Notes under the pieces: generated by a model
The model's database searches: none
Told to the model about the DNA's origin: nothing
The model's input: the letters and a program-made list of their open reading frames with translations, nothing else
Shown: piece by piece, positions 10,307-22,600 of the stretch
Layout of the letters: the number at the start of each line of letters is the position of its first letter
Numbering within the stretch: the first letter of the stretch is position 1
From: Albifimbria verrucaria
Lineage: Eukaryota; Ascomycota; Sordariomycetes; Hypocreales; Stachybotryaceae
Assembly: GCA_020081605.1 (NCBI GenBank)
Contig: JAHREC010000009.1
Location: forward strand, 1,178,001 to 1,242,000
Direction: 5' to 3'
DNA: 64,000 nt
Position numbers and translations under genes: made by a program

Positions 10307-12495
10307 CTAGACCTTTGTCTCAGGCTTCTTGACCTCTTCCTTTATCGCCTCAGCGGTATCCTTCCTCTCCTCGCCCTCGTCGTTGAACAGCGTTTCTTGG
10401 GCTAAAAGACACAGTTAACATTCCGCTCTCAAAAATGTTCATCAATAGACTTACCACTCCACAGCTCGGCGTAAACGCCACCGGTATCAATCAGCTCCCG
10501 GTGCGTGCCCATCTCTGCCACGCTACCCTCCTTCAGGACGATGATCAAGTCCGAGTCAAAGATTGTCCTCAATCGATGAGCCACAAAGACGCTAGTGCGT
10601 CCCTTCTCTCGGATGATGCTGTTGATGTGCAGCATCAATGCCTGCTCCGTGTGCGTGTCAAGCGCGCTAGTTGCTTCATCAAAGAACAACAGCGGAGGGT
10701 CCTTGAGCAGCAGTCTGCTCACTGCAAGTCGCTGCTTCTCACCACCAGAGATCATCAGGCCACGCTCGCCAACCTTGGTGTTGTAGCCTTCAGGGAAGGT
10801 CTCGATGATGTCGTGGATACGAGCGCGTTGCGCCGCCGCGATAATCTCCTCACGGGAAGCATTGATTGAGCCGTAGCGAATGTTGTGCTCCACGGTGTCG
10901 TTGAAAAGAGGCGTGTCTTGAGGAACAACTCCAATCGACCTGCGAAGGGAATCAAGTTGGACATCACGAACATCCTGGTCGTCAATAAGAATACGACCAC
11001 CCTGAACATCGTAGGACCTGAAAAGCAGACGAAGCAGCGTTGACTTGCCACAGCCGCTTGGGCCAACAACAGCAACCTTCTTTCCTGCTGGGATGGTCAA
11101 GTTTAGATTACGCAGTATAGGTCGGTCCGGGTGGTAGGCAAAGTTGACGTTCTCAAACTTGATCTCGCCGCCCTTGGTCAAAGCCAGCGGCTTAGCGTCG
11201 GGCTTGTCCTCGACAGCAACGTTGACCTTTTGCAGGTTGAACAGGGTCTCCATGTCGAGAAGCGACTGTCTCAACTCACGGTAGACGGAACCGAGGAAGT
11301 TCAGGGGACGGAAAGCTGGAAGACAAGCTGGTTCACCATGACAAGATCACCAACAGTCAACTGGCCAGCTGCCACACCATCAGCAGCAAAGTACATCATC
11401 GCCGTCAGCGCCGAAGAGAAGATGATGTTCTGTCCGCTGTTCAAAAAAGCCAGCGAGGTGGCCACTTTGATGGAACTGCTCTCGTAATCCCTGAGAGCCT
11501 TGTCGTACCGGCTGACTTCGAACTTTTCGTTGTTGAAGTACTTGACGGCCTCGTAGTTGATGAGCGAGTCAACAGCCACCGTCGAGGCTTTGTTATCCGC
11601 AGCATTGGCCTGTCGTCGGAACTTGGTTCTCCAAGCCGTCGTCCAGATGGTGAAGGCAGTATACCCGACCATAGTCAACGCAGTAATGGCAGCAAACTTG
11701 AAGCCATACTGCCAGCTCAGGATTCCGCAGACCATGCCAATCTCCAGCGCAGTAGGAATGATGTGAAATACCATGCTCGTCAGCAGGAAGCTGATACCCT
11801 TTGTTCCCTATCAATCGCCCTAGTCAGGCCACCAGTCTGCTTCGACAGGTGGAAGCTCAGGTCGAGACGCAGCAGGTGGTCGAAGACGTTGCAGGCGACG
11901 TTTCGGATGGCCTTCTGGGCAACCGAGGCGAAAACGGCGTTTCGCAGTTCCTGGAAGACCACGGCACCGATCCTCGCCGCACCATAGGCAAGAATCATAC
12001 TGCCCGCAATGGTGGTCGCAGTCCCTCCCACGGCAGCAACATCAATATTCATCGAGTCGACGATGCTCTTGAAGTAGAACGGAACTTGCACGTTCAACAA
12101 CTTGGCACCAATAAGCAGAGACACGGCCAGCCCAACGCGGGCCTTGGCGCCAACATTGTCCTTGGGCCATAGGTACCGGGACATCTCCTTCATGATGGCC
12201 CAGTCCGCCTTGCGCTGCTCGGTCGCCGACTTGTCCGGGAGCTGAAGAGGGTCCCGACTCGCCACCTTGGCCTTGGTGGCCGCAGGCGCAGGGTCGGCGA
12301 CCTTTGCGACGGGTGTGGAGGGCTTGTCAGGCTGCGCACGCGACAGCTTCTGGTTCTGGGCGACGGCCGAGGTTCGAAAGCTCTGCAGCGGCGCGATTGG
12401 ACGCTGGGGAGCCATGGTGGGCGGTTCTGGCCTCGCAACAAGCTGCAGCGAGGGCACAGGAAGGCCGACCGGCTCAGTATCCGTTCGGTGATCAT
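10307..12495 (-). CDS. ATM1: Mitochondrial ABC transporter Atm1 (Fe-S cluster export)
   Basis: A half-size ABC transporter of the inner mitochondrial membrane that exports a glutathione-linked sulfur/iron species for cytosolic Fe-S assembly. The N-terminus [20 protein letters not shown] is a basic, arginine-rich presequence. The membrane domain follows (helices near [19 protein letters not shown] and [17 protein letters not shown]), then Walker [10 protein letters not shown], signature ISGGEKQR, Walker [13 protein letters not shown] and H-loop VAHRL. A last intron (10402-10454) gives [16 protein letters not shown] and a charged tail ending at TAG 10307-10309. Three one-base deletions break the frame, in GGG 12419-12421, CCC 11806-11808 and GGGG 11304-11307; restoring each gives [20 protein letters not shown] and [14 protein letters not shown]. 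Atm1 is normally essential or near-essential, so the breaks are probably sequence errors. Confidence 0.95.
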
Positions 12496-13159
12496 GGCAA
12501 TCTAGCTTAAGTAGCGCATGTTTTAGGTCGGCGATGCGGCTCGTGGGGGTTTTGGGTGTCGTCACCGCGGGGTTCGTCTCGGTCGCGCGAGCAGGGCAAT
12601 TCGCGCACGAGTCGTGGCAATACGAGCCTGTCAATGGCAATATGACAGACCGTGCCTGGAGTTCGGAGAAGAAGTAAGTGTGTTTGTAGGTAGCGGGAGG
12701 TTGAAGTTATAGGAAGCGTGCTCCAGATGCGGATAGTATCGGACGCTGAAGCTTAGCCAAGGACCCTGGGCGATGGTGTCATTGGACCCGAGCTCCCCTC
12801 AGCGCCTCAGGCACCAAAACCGTGATAGACTTCAAACCAACAAGGTTGCCAATTCAACCCGCTTTTCTATGAATGATGAAATATCCGAGATAAACATTGA
12901 TATGGTAATTACAGTTGGTAGATCTATTACAAATGGTTGCTCCATGATATTGTAGGATTCTTGTGCCTAGTCCGACAAGGGGACCGGAGCGCACAAGCCG
13001 AGGCCAATACAGTTCTTACAAAAACATGACCAATCACATAATTTTAACTGATGGGATCAATTGTGCTTTGCGACCAAGAATTTCGTGTATTGCGATCCAT
13101 AATGGTATCAAGTAGTCATCATATCATGAAACCCCAGACCCGGTGATCCCAATGACACC
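12496..13159. other. Intergenic spacer, ATM1 promoter and P450 3' flank
   Basis: Contains the upstream region of ATM1 and the downstream region of the P450, both on the minus strand. The ATM1 reading frame stays open to about 12640 in a different frame but without presequence character. No other gene is seen. Confidence 0.5.
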
Positions 13160-14918
13160 TCAAGACGCAGCCAAGTTCCGCCTCCGGATCCAGACCTTCA
13201 CGGGTCTTGACGGACGTTGACCAGCACCTGACCTTGTCGTCCCTGGAATCTTCCAATGCTGACCCTTCGGCGGTTCAACGTCGTACAGAGAGATGAGAGT
13301 TGCGGTGTAAAGCAAGACTTCTCGTAACTGTAACGGCTCGGGTTTGGATACAGTAACACCGTCGCCTAAGACCAAAGAGTTAGCTTGTATCAAAACACAC
13401 ATAGTGGTTGAGATCTTACCATATTTCCGGATAGATTCCTCGTCAACAATTTTCTTACTTCCCTTGGAATCCCCAGCATCGCGTAGGTGCCTCGTAGCTC
13501 TCCAATCGTACGGATCCTGGAACTGGCCAGGATCTAGATGATGCACCTCAGCAGGGACATGCACATAAGTGCCCTTCTTCAAGAGATGCGCCTCGTCTTT
13601 GTTCTCCCTGTCTTTCACGATGATATCCTCAGACATCCATCTAGAAACAACGTCGGTGCTGTAGAGTCGCAGCGTCTCGAGATAAGCAGACCTCAGCAAC
13701 GGGCAGCTATTCGCAAGGCCGTTGACATCCACCTTTTCAATCTCTGGTGGCACCCAGACTGCCAGACCAAAGTCGTTCTTTGGCTGTGACACTTTGAGAA
13801 AAGGAACAATCTCCTCACGGATCTCTGCGAGAAACACAGAATCACGGTAGAGCTCGGTCAGCATCCACGAAATGAGCATGCAAGTCTTTGCGTTCATGTC
13901 CCACGCCAAAGCCACATCGCACACCGCTCGACCTTCCAGAGACATTCCATGCTCTCGAAATAGCTTCGCCCTGGCCAACACTAGAGACCCGACGTTGTCC
14001 AGGTCCTGCCATCTGGGCTCATTGTCAACACCCTCGAAGTACTTATCCAAGGAGGCGTGGAATTCGTAGGCAGACGAGACAAGCTTCCGCCTTGCCGTTC
14101 TTGCACGTTGCGCTGATGGCCATGGAAGCCAGCCGGGAACGTTCAAAGCCAGCGGAACAAATCCTTTATCAACTATCCAGAGCATCTGCCAGAACTCGGG
14201 AAAGTTCTCCACAAAGTCCGTGCCAAAGAGGCCAATGCTGGACGTCCTAGCAACAAAGTGCTTGATCAACTCCACCAGGTCTACCTGCATGGCGCTTTCG
14301 TTGTTTTCGCATTTGATGGCATCCGCATCAGCCATGCGTTCCCACTCCATCTGATCCGCAGGATATGAATTAAAGGTAACCAAGTCCGCCACTTGGTTCC
14401 TCAACTGTTTCAAAACAGGATCAATAGATTCATCACGGAGATGGGTCTGATTCAGAGATTCCAGCTCTGGACGAAGCCGGTTGTAAATGTCCAGGTCCTT
14501 TCGGGACATGCCAAAAACTACCCGCAGTAGTCGTTGCGACAGCCACGATCCATCTCCGATAGTGGATTTGGAGCCCAAGAAGCTCTCCACAAGAGATGGC
14601 TTGTATAAAATATTATGTGTTTCTCCCATGAGGTAAAGAGAAAAACCCTTCAGTGAATTGCCTGCGGGCGCTTGCCAGCAGCCCACTAGCATTGACCAGA
14701 ACCTGAGGTGCATGGCCCAAGTAAGGCAACCAATAACCAGGCATACCCGGCGATCGACGGCCATTGCTCAAGGATGCAGGTCTTCCAGAAAAAGCGCGGA
14801 CAGTGAGAAGCAAGACGAATGCAGTGACGCCAAAGGCTATATTGCGGACAAGTGCGTCACGCTGAGCGACGGCGTCCGTACCACATACTGGCTCTCCTTT
14901 CGTTGCGTAGCCCTCCAT
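13160..14918 (-). CDS. Cytochrome P450 with degenerate heme-binding loop
   Basis: About 570 residues. The N-terminus has an anchor helix (IAFGVTAFVLLLTVRAF) and a proline hinge (GMPGYWLPYLGHAP). The I-helix ALAWDMNAKTCMLISWMLTEL resembles CYP7/CYP8-like fungal P450s. The ExxR motif is ETLR, and DPYDWRATRHL stands for the PERF region. A 54-nt intron (13366-13419) joins KYG to DGVTV. The heme loop then reads YGDGVTVSKPE where the family has YGGGxxxCxGR: the axial cysteine is serine and the GR is PE, with spacing to the following RE preserved. As read, the protein cannot form the thiolate-heme centre. A shift lies in the A-run at 14641-14645 (one base too many or two too few). Start 14918 is preferred; 15110 is also in frame. 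The FMO gene lies directly downstream on the same strand. Confidence 0.85.
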
Positions 14919-15511
14919 GGCTAAAAGAGATGAGATTGTTGCCAGCAATTGGGCGCTGACATGTGTGAGACGGCTGCTTGTCAGATTGTGAAGCACGGTG
15001 CGCAGGTCTGAGCTCTGGATAAGCCAAGTGGACAAAGCAGATAGTGAAACTACGACAGTGGGGTGTGGAAACTCGCACAGTATGTGATCTCTGTCTGTGT
15101 CTGCTACCAAAGTTGAAGGGCCATGTCAGCCACCAGTTGATTCATCAGAAACCGAGTAATGAGAAAAACAAACTATTCAAAGACTACTGTACTGTATCTA
15201 AATGACCATTTTAAAGGCTTGATCCCTGTACTGATGCTAATATTGCACGGGTATAAACTTGGTGTAACAACTACTGCGCCGAACGTGCCACATATCCTTG
15301 AACCCATAGCTCTGCACATCAACTACCTATGCAACACAGAAATTGCAAACATGCGGAGAACTGCATAGCAAGTGTTGTCTTTGAAGACCTCTTGTAAGCT
15401 GCATATACAACTCCGTGATCTCTAAGCGGTTCTCTAGTATCAGGCGCTGCTCCAAGTCTATTGCCATGCCGTAACATCATCACTCATAAAGACCAATGCC
15501 CAACCTCTCCC
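14919..15511. other. P450 promoter and FMO 3' flank
   Basis: Spacer of about 600 bases between two minus-strand oxidative genes. The P450 frame remains open upstream to 15110 but without further family similarity. Nothing else is supported. Confidence 0.45.
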
Positions 15512-17552
15512 TCACAGAGTCTTGCCCATCCTCCCCTTGGCCTGAATTTCATTCGCCCTCTCAATCTCCGCCCTCGCGCCCTCCCAGGGCTTCCTCTTCC
15601 CGCTCTCAAAAAGCCTCCACATCGCCGCCGTTAGCACCCCGTCCATGACCTGTCTGGCCAGCCGTGGCTCGCGCCACCAGAACGCCCATCCCTGGGTCCC
15701 CAGCCCGTGTGCTCCTCGATCCCCATACCCGCCGTGGCGTCCGCCCAGACGAGCCACTCCCGTGGAGCTACTGAAGCAGGGATCACGGTCCCGCGGCGCG
15801 CCGTCGCCGTAATGCGTCGCTCCTGTCGCTGCACCCATCGTTCCATCTCCTGTGCCGGGGGCAGCGCGGAGTGGCCGGCCCAGACCTGGGCAATGCACAT
15901 GCTCGCAATGTCGGCAAGGCAGAAGGCACCGGTGACGAACCATGCGCAGCCAAGATAGGCTAGCGAGTCGGGGGCCTTGAGGGAAAACACATTCTGGTAG
16001 AGACGTGGAAGCGGACGGCCCTTGGAGCCAGGTGCGTCGAGCCAGTCCAAGGAAGTATCCGCAGCAGGGTCATATCGCGGATCAACTAAACGAAAATCGT
16101 TTCGAAATCCAGTGCAGCAGATAATAGCATCTGCGTCCACCTGTTCCCCATCGTTGAGTTCCAGCCGTCTCGGCCCAACTACACGCTTAATCCCAGCTAT
16201 TGAACGAACCGCACCGGAGCGAAAATTGGATATCAACGTGTCGGATATAACAGGATTCGACACCTTCACTGAAGGAGCCGGGTGCAGACCCTAAGCGGGA
16301 TCAACGTCGCCGAAAGCTTCGCGCATGACTTTCGCTGCTTTCTTGTTGAACAGCCGCTCCGCTAGGACGGGCAGCCAGTACTCGAGCAGAGCGATTATGA
16401 TGAGGAAGCGGTGGGTAAGGACGTTTGTGGCCGGTACGCCGTTTTTCTCGCGAGGCATCTGGGTAGATGTGTGAGCCCGTGTGTGTACTATCAAGAAGAA
16501 ACTTGGTTGAATCTTTGCTTACAACAATGGCTCCGTGATTGTGGGAGATGCTGATCGAAGAGGCGTGCCCAACGAGCGTGTCAGAAATATCACCGCCCGT
16601 GTTTCCCAAGCCTACAACAACAACCTTCATCCCATCGAAAGCTTCCGGTCTGTTTGTCGGTCAGCACTTCCTGTCAACTCTGTGTGTCGTTGTACTCACC
16701 TCTTGAAAGCTTTTGAATGCAAAATCTTTCCCGTAAATCGTTCCTCCCCTTCAAAATCAGGCATCATCGGCATAAGATGCGGCCCCGTTGCCATCACGAC
16801 CTTGTCGAAAAGTTCTGCCGGCGCACCGTCGATTTCGACACGCCATTTCGCGAGGGCCTCATCGCGCAGGACGCGGCGCACGGGGGCTGCGAGACGGAAG
16901 TGCGGACGGAGGTTGAAGTGATCGACGTACGACTCGAGATAGTCTTCCACCTCTTGAGCAGAGCAGTGAGCTGGGGTATCTATAGAGAATCAGAAGGGGT
17001 TCCGAGTTGCTGCGATAGAAAACAGATGTTGGGATATACCTTTTGGAAAGGGAAAGTCCGTGTAGCAGCCCTGCTAACATGTTAGTCAAACATATGCGCT
17101 GAAAATTCCAATGAAATCCAAAGCTTACTCTATCGATGGAAACATTGACCTGCGTTGCTTGATTATTGTCAATACGGATTTTCGAGTAATTTCGAAGCAG
17201 TACTTACACTCCAGCACGCTCAACGTCTCGGGATCGTCTGTGAAATGCCACAACCCCCAACATAGCTACTTTTCTCAAAGCCCGTGACTTGAAAGCCTTC
17301 TTCGAGGAGATTCTTGACACAGACAATGCCCATTGCGCCTGATCAACAAAGGGGTAGGTTAGTTTGGTTCGAAGAATTACAATCAAACATGTTGACAATT
17401 GTGCCAAACACGTTGTCCTGAGTAGATAGGAAAACAAAGAGAAAGCAAAAGAAGAAAAAAAAAGCAAAAGAATCAAGATAATACATACCAAGGCCAATGA
17501 CGGCCACTGACTGCTGTTTCAATTCCATCGTGGTCATCGTGTGCAGTTGCAC
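15512..17552 (-). CDS. Flavin-containing monooxygenase (FMO), frame-interrupted with an internal stop
   Basis: Seven exons are inferred: 17552-17489, 17338-17208, 17157-17129, 17070-17040, 16979-16700, 16649-16523 and 16458-15512. The FAD-binding site is VAVIGLGAMGIVCVKNLLEE (GxGxxG), followed by FEKSS and YTDFPFP. The NADPH-binding site is VVVVGLGNTGGDISD, and IICCTGFRND matches the C-terminal ATGF box. FMOs add oxygen to N or S atoms of small molecules, often in secondary metabolism or thiol homeostasis. One-base deletions lie in CCCCC 17254-17258 (restoring YVGGLWHFTDDPETL) and CCC 15684-15686 (restoring RDGAFWWREPRLARQ). An in-frame TAG at 16291-16293 separates FGDVDPA from GLHPAPSVKV and is not explained by a run error. 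The intron 2 acceptor AAG (17158) is inferred from family alignment. Confidence 0.88.
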
Positions 17553-19034
17553 ATAGTTCTCTGGTTGAGAAGTTGATGCTTACGATGCTTTAGGAACCGT
17601 TGGTAAATATGCTGCCCGCATGACCAACCTCAACTAGAGAACCCTTTTTCCCCGGGGTCCCAAATTAACGAAAAGGGTATTCAGTATCAAACCCTCAGCG
17701 GTGCGTCTTACACACGCCGGCATTGTCCCCGGCTCTCGCACGAGAAAGGAAAAACAACATGCCACACCCCATGCATGAGGGCAGCATTTGCTCCTACTGT
17801 ACCTACGGCCTGCTGGGTCCAGCGCAGTACAGTGTGATTCAGCCAAATGAGTTCTAGACGGATCCCCACTGCGGATTTAGATCCGCGCCATCACTCCCTC
17901 TTTCGTGTCCCAGCCTCACATCTCTTAACGTTAATACAGCACGGGCGCGGCGACAACCAACCCAGAGAACAACGGCAAGCTGCCTCCTGTCCCGAAGACT
18001 CGGATGCGGTATGCAGCTAAAAATACAAGTTGCATTCATCCCACCGTCCAGGTTTTGCAATCTCGCTTTTGAAACCCGCACTGATCAATCGAACAATGCA
18101 TGTCCCTTGAAGCCAAACATGTTCTCTTTGTTAGTCGTCGACATTGACGAATTTCCTAAAACGTGCTACTCGTAACGCACCGGTACCGCAAAGCAGCGCA
18201 GCGCAGCGCAGGCATCGCGGAACGGAAAAGCAACCAAATCACATTTTTCTGTTTAATTAACACACACTAGAACCACTCAACTTCCAGTCCCCATCGCGCC
18301 ATAACACGAAATACCAAGATTGGATGCCTCCAGGCGGACCTTTTGCCCTCTCCTCCTGCGCCAAGCTCTGACTTATCTTCAGCTTGTCTGGTTCCCACTC
18401 TCTGGCCGTAGGCCATAGTATTTTGCTTCGCTGGCCTTCCCTTTCCAGCTACCAATGGTCCACAGCGTCCTGCACATCGTAATGAGGCATATCCACGTAG
18501 GTTATTTGTCGTGCTTATTATGCACTTGTTCTACTTAGACGAGAGTCCCAATCCAGCCGCACGATTGGCAGGCTTCGTTTTCGTTCTCGCATTGAATCGT
18601 CGCCCTTGTCGACCAATCGTGCTGCACACCCGTTTTTGTCACCAACCTCCTCTTCACATGCCCTAAACTTGCTCTGCAATCACGTTCTTCTAGTCTCATA
18701 CGCAGTACAGAGTACCAATCTTTACAAGACGAAACAATGGTTGTCTTCAGCCATTAAACTAGTTGCTCATGTTGTCACAGTCCGCTAATTCGCCGTCTCG
18801 CGCCGAGTCTGCCTCCCAAATCCCATCCTGGTCCCGCCCGTGCTTGTTCAGCCCGCTCGTAAATTACATGTGCTAGCAATTCTTTGTCTCTCGATGCTCA
18901 GCTTCCTTCTATCATACTTGGGCGTCTCCCGCTTCGCACATAGGTCGGCGTATCAAGAAGCTAAACAATATCATGCGTACCCCACCTAACCAACATGCCA
19001 AGCCCATCATGCCCATGCCCGGTGCCCGGTGCCC
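17553..19034. other. Intergenic region, FMO promoter and REB1-like 3' flank
   Basis: About 1.5 kb without a supported gene. It holds a short GCAGC-type repeat near 18190-18210 and otherwise ordinary spacer sequence. The minus-strand frames here have no motifs. Confidence 0.45.
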
Positions 19035-21933
19035 CTAGACCGCAATTCGGGCTGGCACATCTTCCATGTCGTCCATCACACTGTCCGACATCTCCCCGGC
19101 AGTACTTGGCCATCGTCCATGATAGCTTCGGGCGCGCCATGCAGCTCTGAGCCCGTTACGAAATCGTCTCCCACCGCGTCAGGGAGAACCGGCTCTTCAT
19201 GCTCATCCTCGATGGGATCTTCCACCGCAGAGGAGCCCTTCCTAGGTGTCTTTCTGAAGAGGGCCGCTTCCTTCGTGGGTGACCTCAGTGCTGGTGACAG
19301 CTTCTGAGCGGATGGCGGTGGTGCCGTCAAGGCGGGGTCAATGTTGAGTTCATCGTGGTTTTCCAACGCAGTCTCGTCCTCAACATCGCCGTTTCGTTGT
19401 GTCTCCCCATCTCCTTCCTGCTGCTCCTCACCGTCAGAGTCCGTCACAAACTCAGCACTCCTGTTGTTGCTCTTGCTTCTGGGTCCCGTGGGCCTAGTGG
19501 GGGCGCTGGACGACGTGACTCCCTGTATCACGGCCATCTCCTCCGCATCATCGTAGGTTCCGTTGACAACGTCGGGTAGTTCCCCGTTTTGGTTATAGTA
19601 GTCCACGAGGGCTTGGGCACAATCTCGCACCGACTTCGTCTCCCAGCCAGGGATCGTCTGCTTGAGTCTCTTCCACAGCAGGACTTGCGTGTAGCGATGC
19701 CACTTGCCTCGCCACGCTTTGTCACAAAGACGTTGCCATGGGATCTTGCTCTCCTTGCCTGCGGCCGTATCCTTGATTGCCAAAACCAGACGATATCTGT
19801 CCTGGACTTCGTCCATGTCGGCAATCTGTCGACGCGCTTTTTCCACCCGGAAGGTAATGTTTGAACCTGGGTCTCTGGATACGAGCTTGTCTTTGCCGTT
19901 GGTCTTGATGTTCAATGACTTCCATTTCGTGATGCACTGGAGACGACTCCTCGTGCGGCCCATCTTCTCACTAATCTCCTGCCAATCAATGAGCTCCTCG
20001 TACGGTCTCTGGAGGAGTTCTCGAAGCGGCTGCTCCTGGCGCATGCCGTCAATCATCTCCATGGCCTCAATCACGTATTGTGTAAGGCGGGCTTCTTCTT
20101 CCTCGTCCCAGGCATCCTTCTTCTGGTTGTCACCGCACACAGTGTAGTTACGGTATCGGTCTCGAACGTCCTCGGGATGTCGGTTGATGAGGGCGGCAAT
20201 CTTGGACCACTTCGTTCCGTGCACACGAATGAGCTCACTCAGCTCATTATCTTGCTCAGCAGTCCAGGTGCCTCGTGCGACGAAGTTGTGGAACTTCTTG
20301 CGTGTAATGTTGATCACCTTTTGTCGATGTCGGTCGGGACACTCTGCGAAAATGCGGACCCAGAGTTGGGCGTGCGCATCTCCGGCAGTCGTTCCACCCG
20401 GTGCTTGAATCATCTGTAGCTGGTTAGCAGATTATTCTGGGATTAGTCCTGCGAACGGGGAACCTACCTCATTGACCGTATGCTGTTCCAAGTCGTTCTC
20501 AACTCTGAAGCTTTCTACCGCTTTTCTGATCCTAGCTAGCTCTTGCTCACTGAAGCGTCCCTGTGTGTAACCAGCCATTCTATTGCGGCGACCTCGGGGC
20601 TCGTCATCATCCTCCTCATCCGATGCTCCATGCATCGAGTGGGCAAGCTTCTCAGGCGCTGCAGCCTTTGCTGTTCGAGTGGCGGGCTGCTTCCTCTTCC
20701 TAGGTTTAGGAGTGGCTGCCGTCGGTGAAGGTAATTCGGCAAGAGCTCGAACGCTTTCTTCTACCCCGGAGACTCATCAAAATAGGTGGGCTTCGACTTC
20801 TTCGCTCTAGTAGATCGTGTTCTCTTTGCAGTGCTAGGGGCGCTTCAGCGCGGGGAGGGCTGTCTGGAACATCATAAACCCCAAGCCCATTTTCAGGGTA
20901 TTGTGTTTGTTCTGGAAGGTCCATGCCGGTTTCGTCGCCGTTGTGCTCGACTCCAGTGTCAATGACGTTGGCTTGCGAACCTACATGCTCATTCCATGCC
21001 TCTCGAGCCAAGTCATGAACGTCGGGTTCAGTCTCAAGCTGTGCAGCCAAAAGCTCAGCCGTAGTATCCGCAGTGTGGATGTTGACGGTATCCTCAGCTT
21101 GAGCCTGGCCTCCGGCCGACTCAATGGGAAGGTGCTCATCTTGAGTGTCGTCGAGATCCATGTGACCAAGGTCCTCAATGTGGCCCTTGGACGTCTTCTT
21201 GCGTCGAGATTGTCGACCGTGCCCGCTTCGCCCAAGTCTAGCAGCGCTTGGTGAGTTTTGCGAGTTGGGTTCGTTGATGTCCTGGCTATTGTCGGCTCCA
21301 TCGGCCTCGTGTGCTTCTTCGCGCGAAGCCGCAGCTTCAAGGTCGTGTGTGTGTAAGCTTTGCTGAGTGCCTTGTACGACTTCTGTGTCTTCGTCGCGCG
21401 TCTTGCGCTTCTTGCGTCGCTTGGCTTCGGCTGAGTCGGACAGCTTGCGCTTCTTCTTGGTCTGCGTTGATGGAATGATGGTTTCCTCATCAGCACGGTC
21501 ACCGGGGTGGCAAGCGCGTTGTCGCGTGCGGGATCGCTGCTTGGGGGCTGTTCAGAGGGCGGCGCATCGTCGAGGGCATCTACGGCTAAGGGGTGCTGCC
21601 GGTCCGATGGATCATCCTTGATGGCGGATTCTTCTTGGAGCGGTGGCAGCACGGGCTCGTCAGAGCCCAGATGTGACCCTTGCGCTTCTTCTTCGATTTC
21701 TTATCGCGTTTAGACTTCTTGGAGGGAGCTGACGATGGCACCTCATCGTCCATGACAGCTTCGGGTGCTTGACCGCCCGTTATTTGCGATGAGTAAGGCG
21801 CGGATGAGGCATTGCTGTCAAACATCTGGAGAGCTCCAAAATCTTGATCGGCGGTGTCGTCGTGGCCCTGGTCGGCATACTGATCGTAGTCGTCGATGCC
21901 ATCAATGGGCATCTGGTCAATGTCGGTCGCCAT
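19035..21933 (-). CDS. REB1-like Myb/SANT DNA-binding protein
   Basis: A long acidic, lysine-rich N-terminal half (DKKSKKKRK, KRRKKRKTRDEDT) precedes Myb/SANT repeats. These include GTWTAEQDNELSELIRVHGTKWSKIAALI with RDRYRNY, and DAWDEEEEARL with IDWQEISEKMGRTRSRLQCITKWKSL. This is the layout of Reb1/TTF-I-like factors, which bind rDNA terminators to stop RNA polymerase I and act as general regulatory factors at promoters. An intron at 20414-20467 joins HTVNE to MIQAPGG. One-base deletions lie in CCC 21677-21679, GGGG 21504-21507, GGGG 20838-20841 and CCCC 20764-20767. Start MATDIDQMPID is at 21933. As read the frame stops at 19076; restoring one C near 19098 continues it to TAG 19035-19037 with an acidic tail (SDSVMDDMEDVPARIAV). 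About 940 residues. Confidence 0.85.
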
Positions 21934-22600
21934 GATGGATAGGGTGGGCTTAGAGGTTCGTCCGATGGGTTTCCCAGCGTCGACTGACAAGCTCCAACAA
22001 AAGGCTCGAGCTTCTACTGGCACACGTATCTACGAGCCTATGGCGAGGTCGCAGCAAGCGGAACGAGAGACAAGGCCTGGCCCATCCGGAGCGCGACAAA
22101 ACAGAGCTTAGACACGGGTGATGCGACTTGGACCTTTCTCGCTGTGGGGCGCGGAAAAATCGGTGGCGCGTCAAGTTGCTGCTGCTTTTGGAGTTTGGAG
22201 TCGCAGCTCCGTTTAGGCAATTGCTTATGGCTGCCTTAAATCCCAGGCACGCACGCGCGTAAGCACCCTCGCGGTACGTACCTCTCGTTTACATACCGCG
22301 GCTGTCAAGCAAGACGCAGCGTTCCCTCTTCCCAATTGACTCAACCATGGCCATGCTACCATGAATTATTCACCTCTAAAACTAAACTATTGTACAGACA
22401 AGTTGATAAAGGAAATATGTCCGTCGAGGACGAGCTCTAACAAAATATCAAACAGATCTTCGTCAGCGTTGTACTCCAACCCCATGCATCATCTTAACTG
22501 CTTCCTCTTACACACCCAGGCCTTTACCGTTCTCCCTATCCCAAAAGACAAACAAAAAAAAAAATGAAATGAAGGTTTTAGGAAATCCGGGTTGATACCC
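21934..22600. other. Promoter of REB1-like gene and 3' flank of ATPase gene
   Basis: About 670 bases between two minus-strand genes. It includes alternating GCACGCACGCGCG near 22249-22259 and an A-rich run at 22552-22563. No supported gene. Confidence 0.45.

Noticed and set aside
12190..12495. A separate small gene antisense-adjacent to ATM1
   Set aside because: Its first residues are the ATM1 presequence; one missing base in 12419-12421 joins it to the main ATM1 frame.
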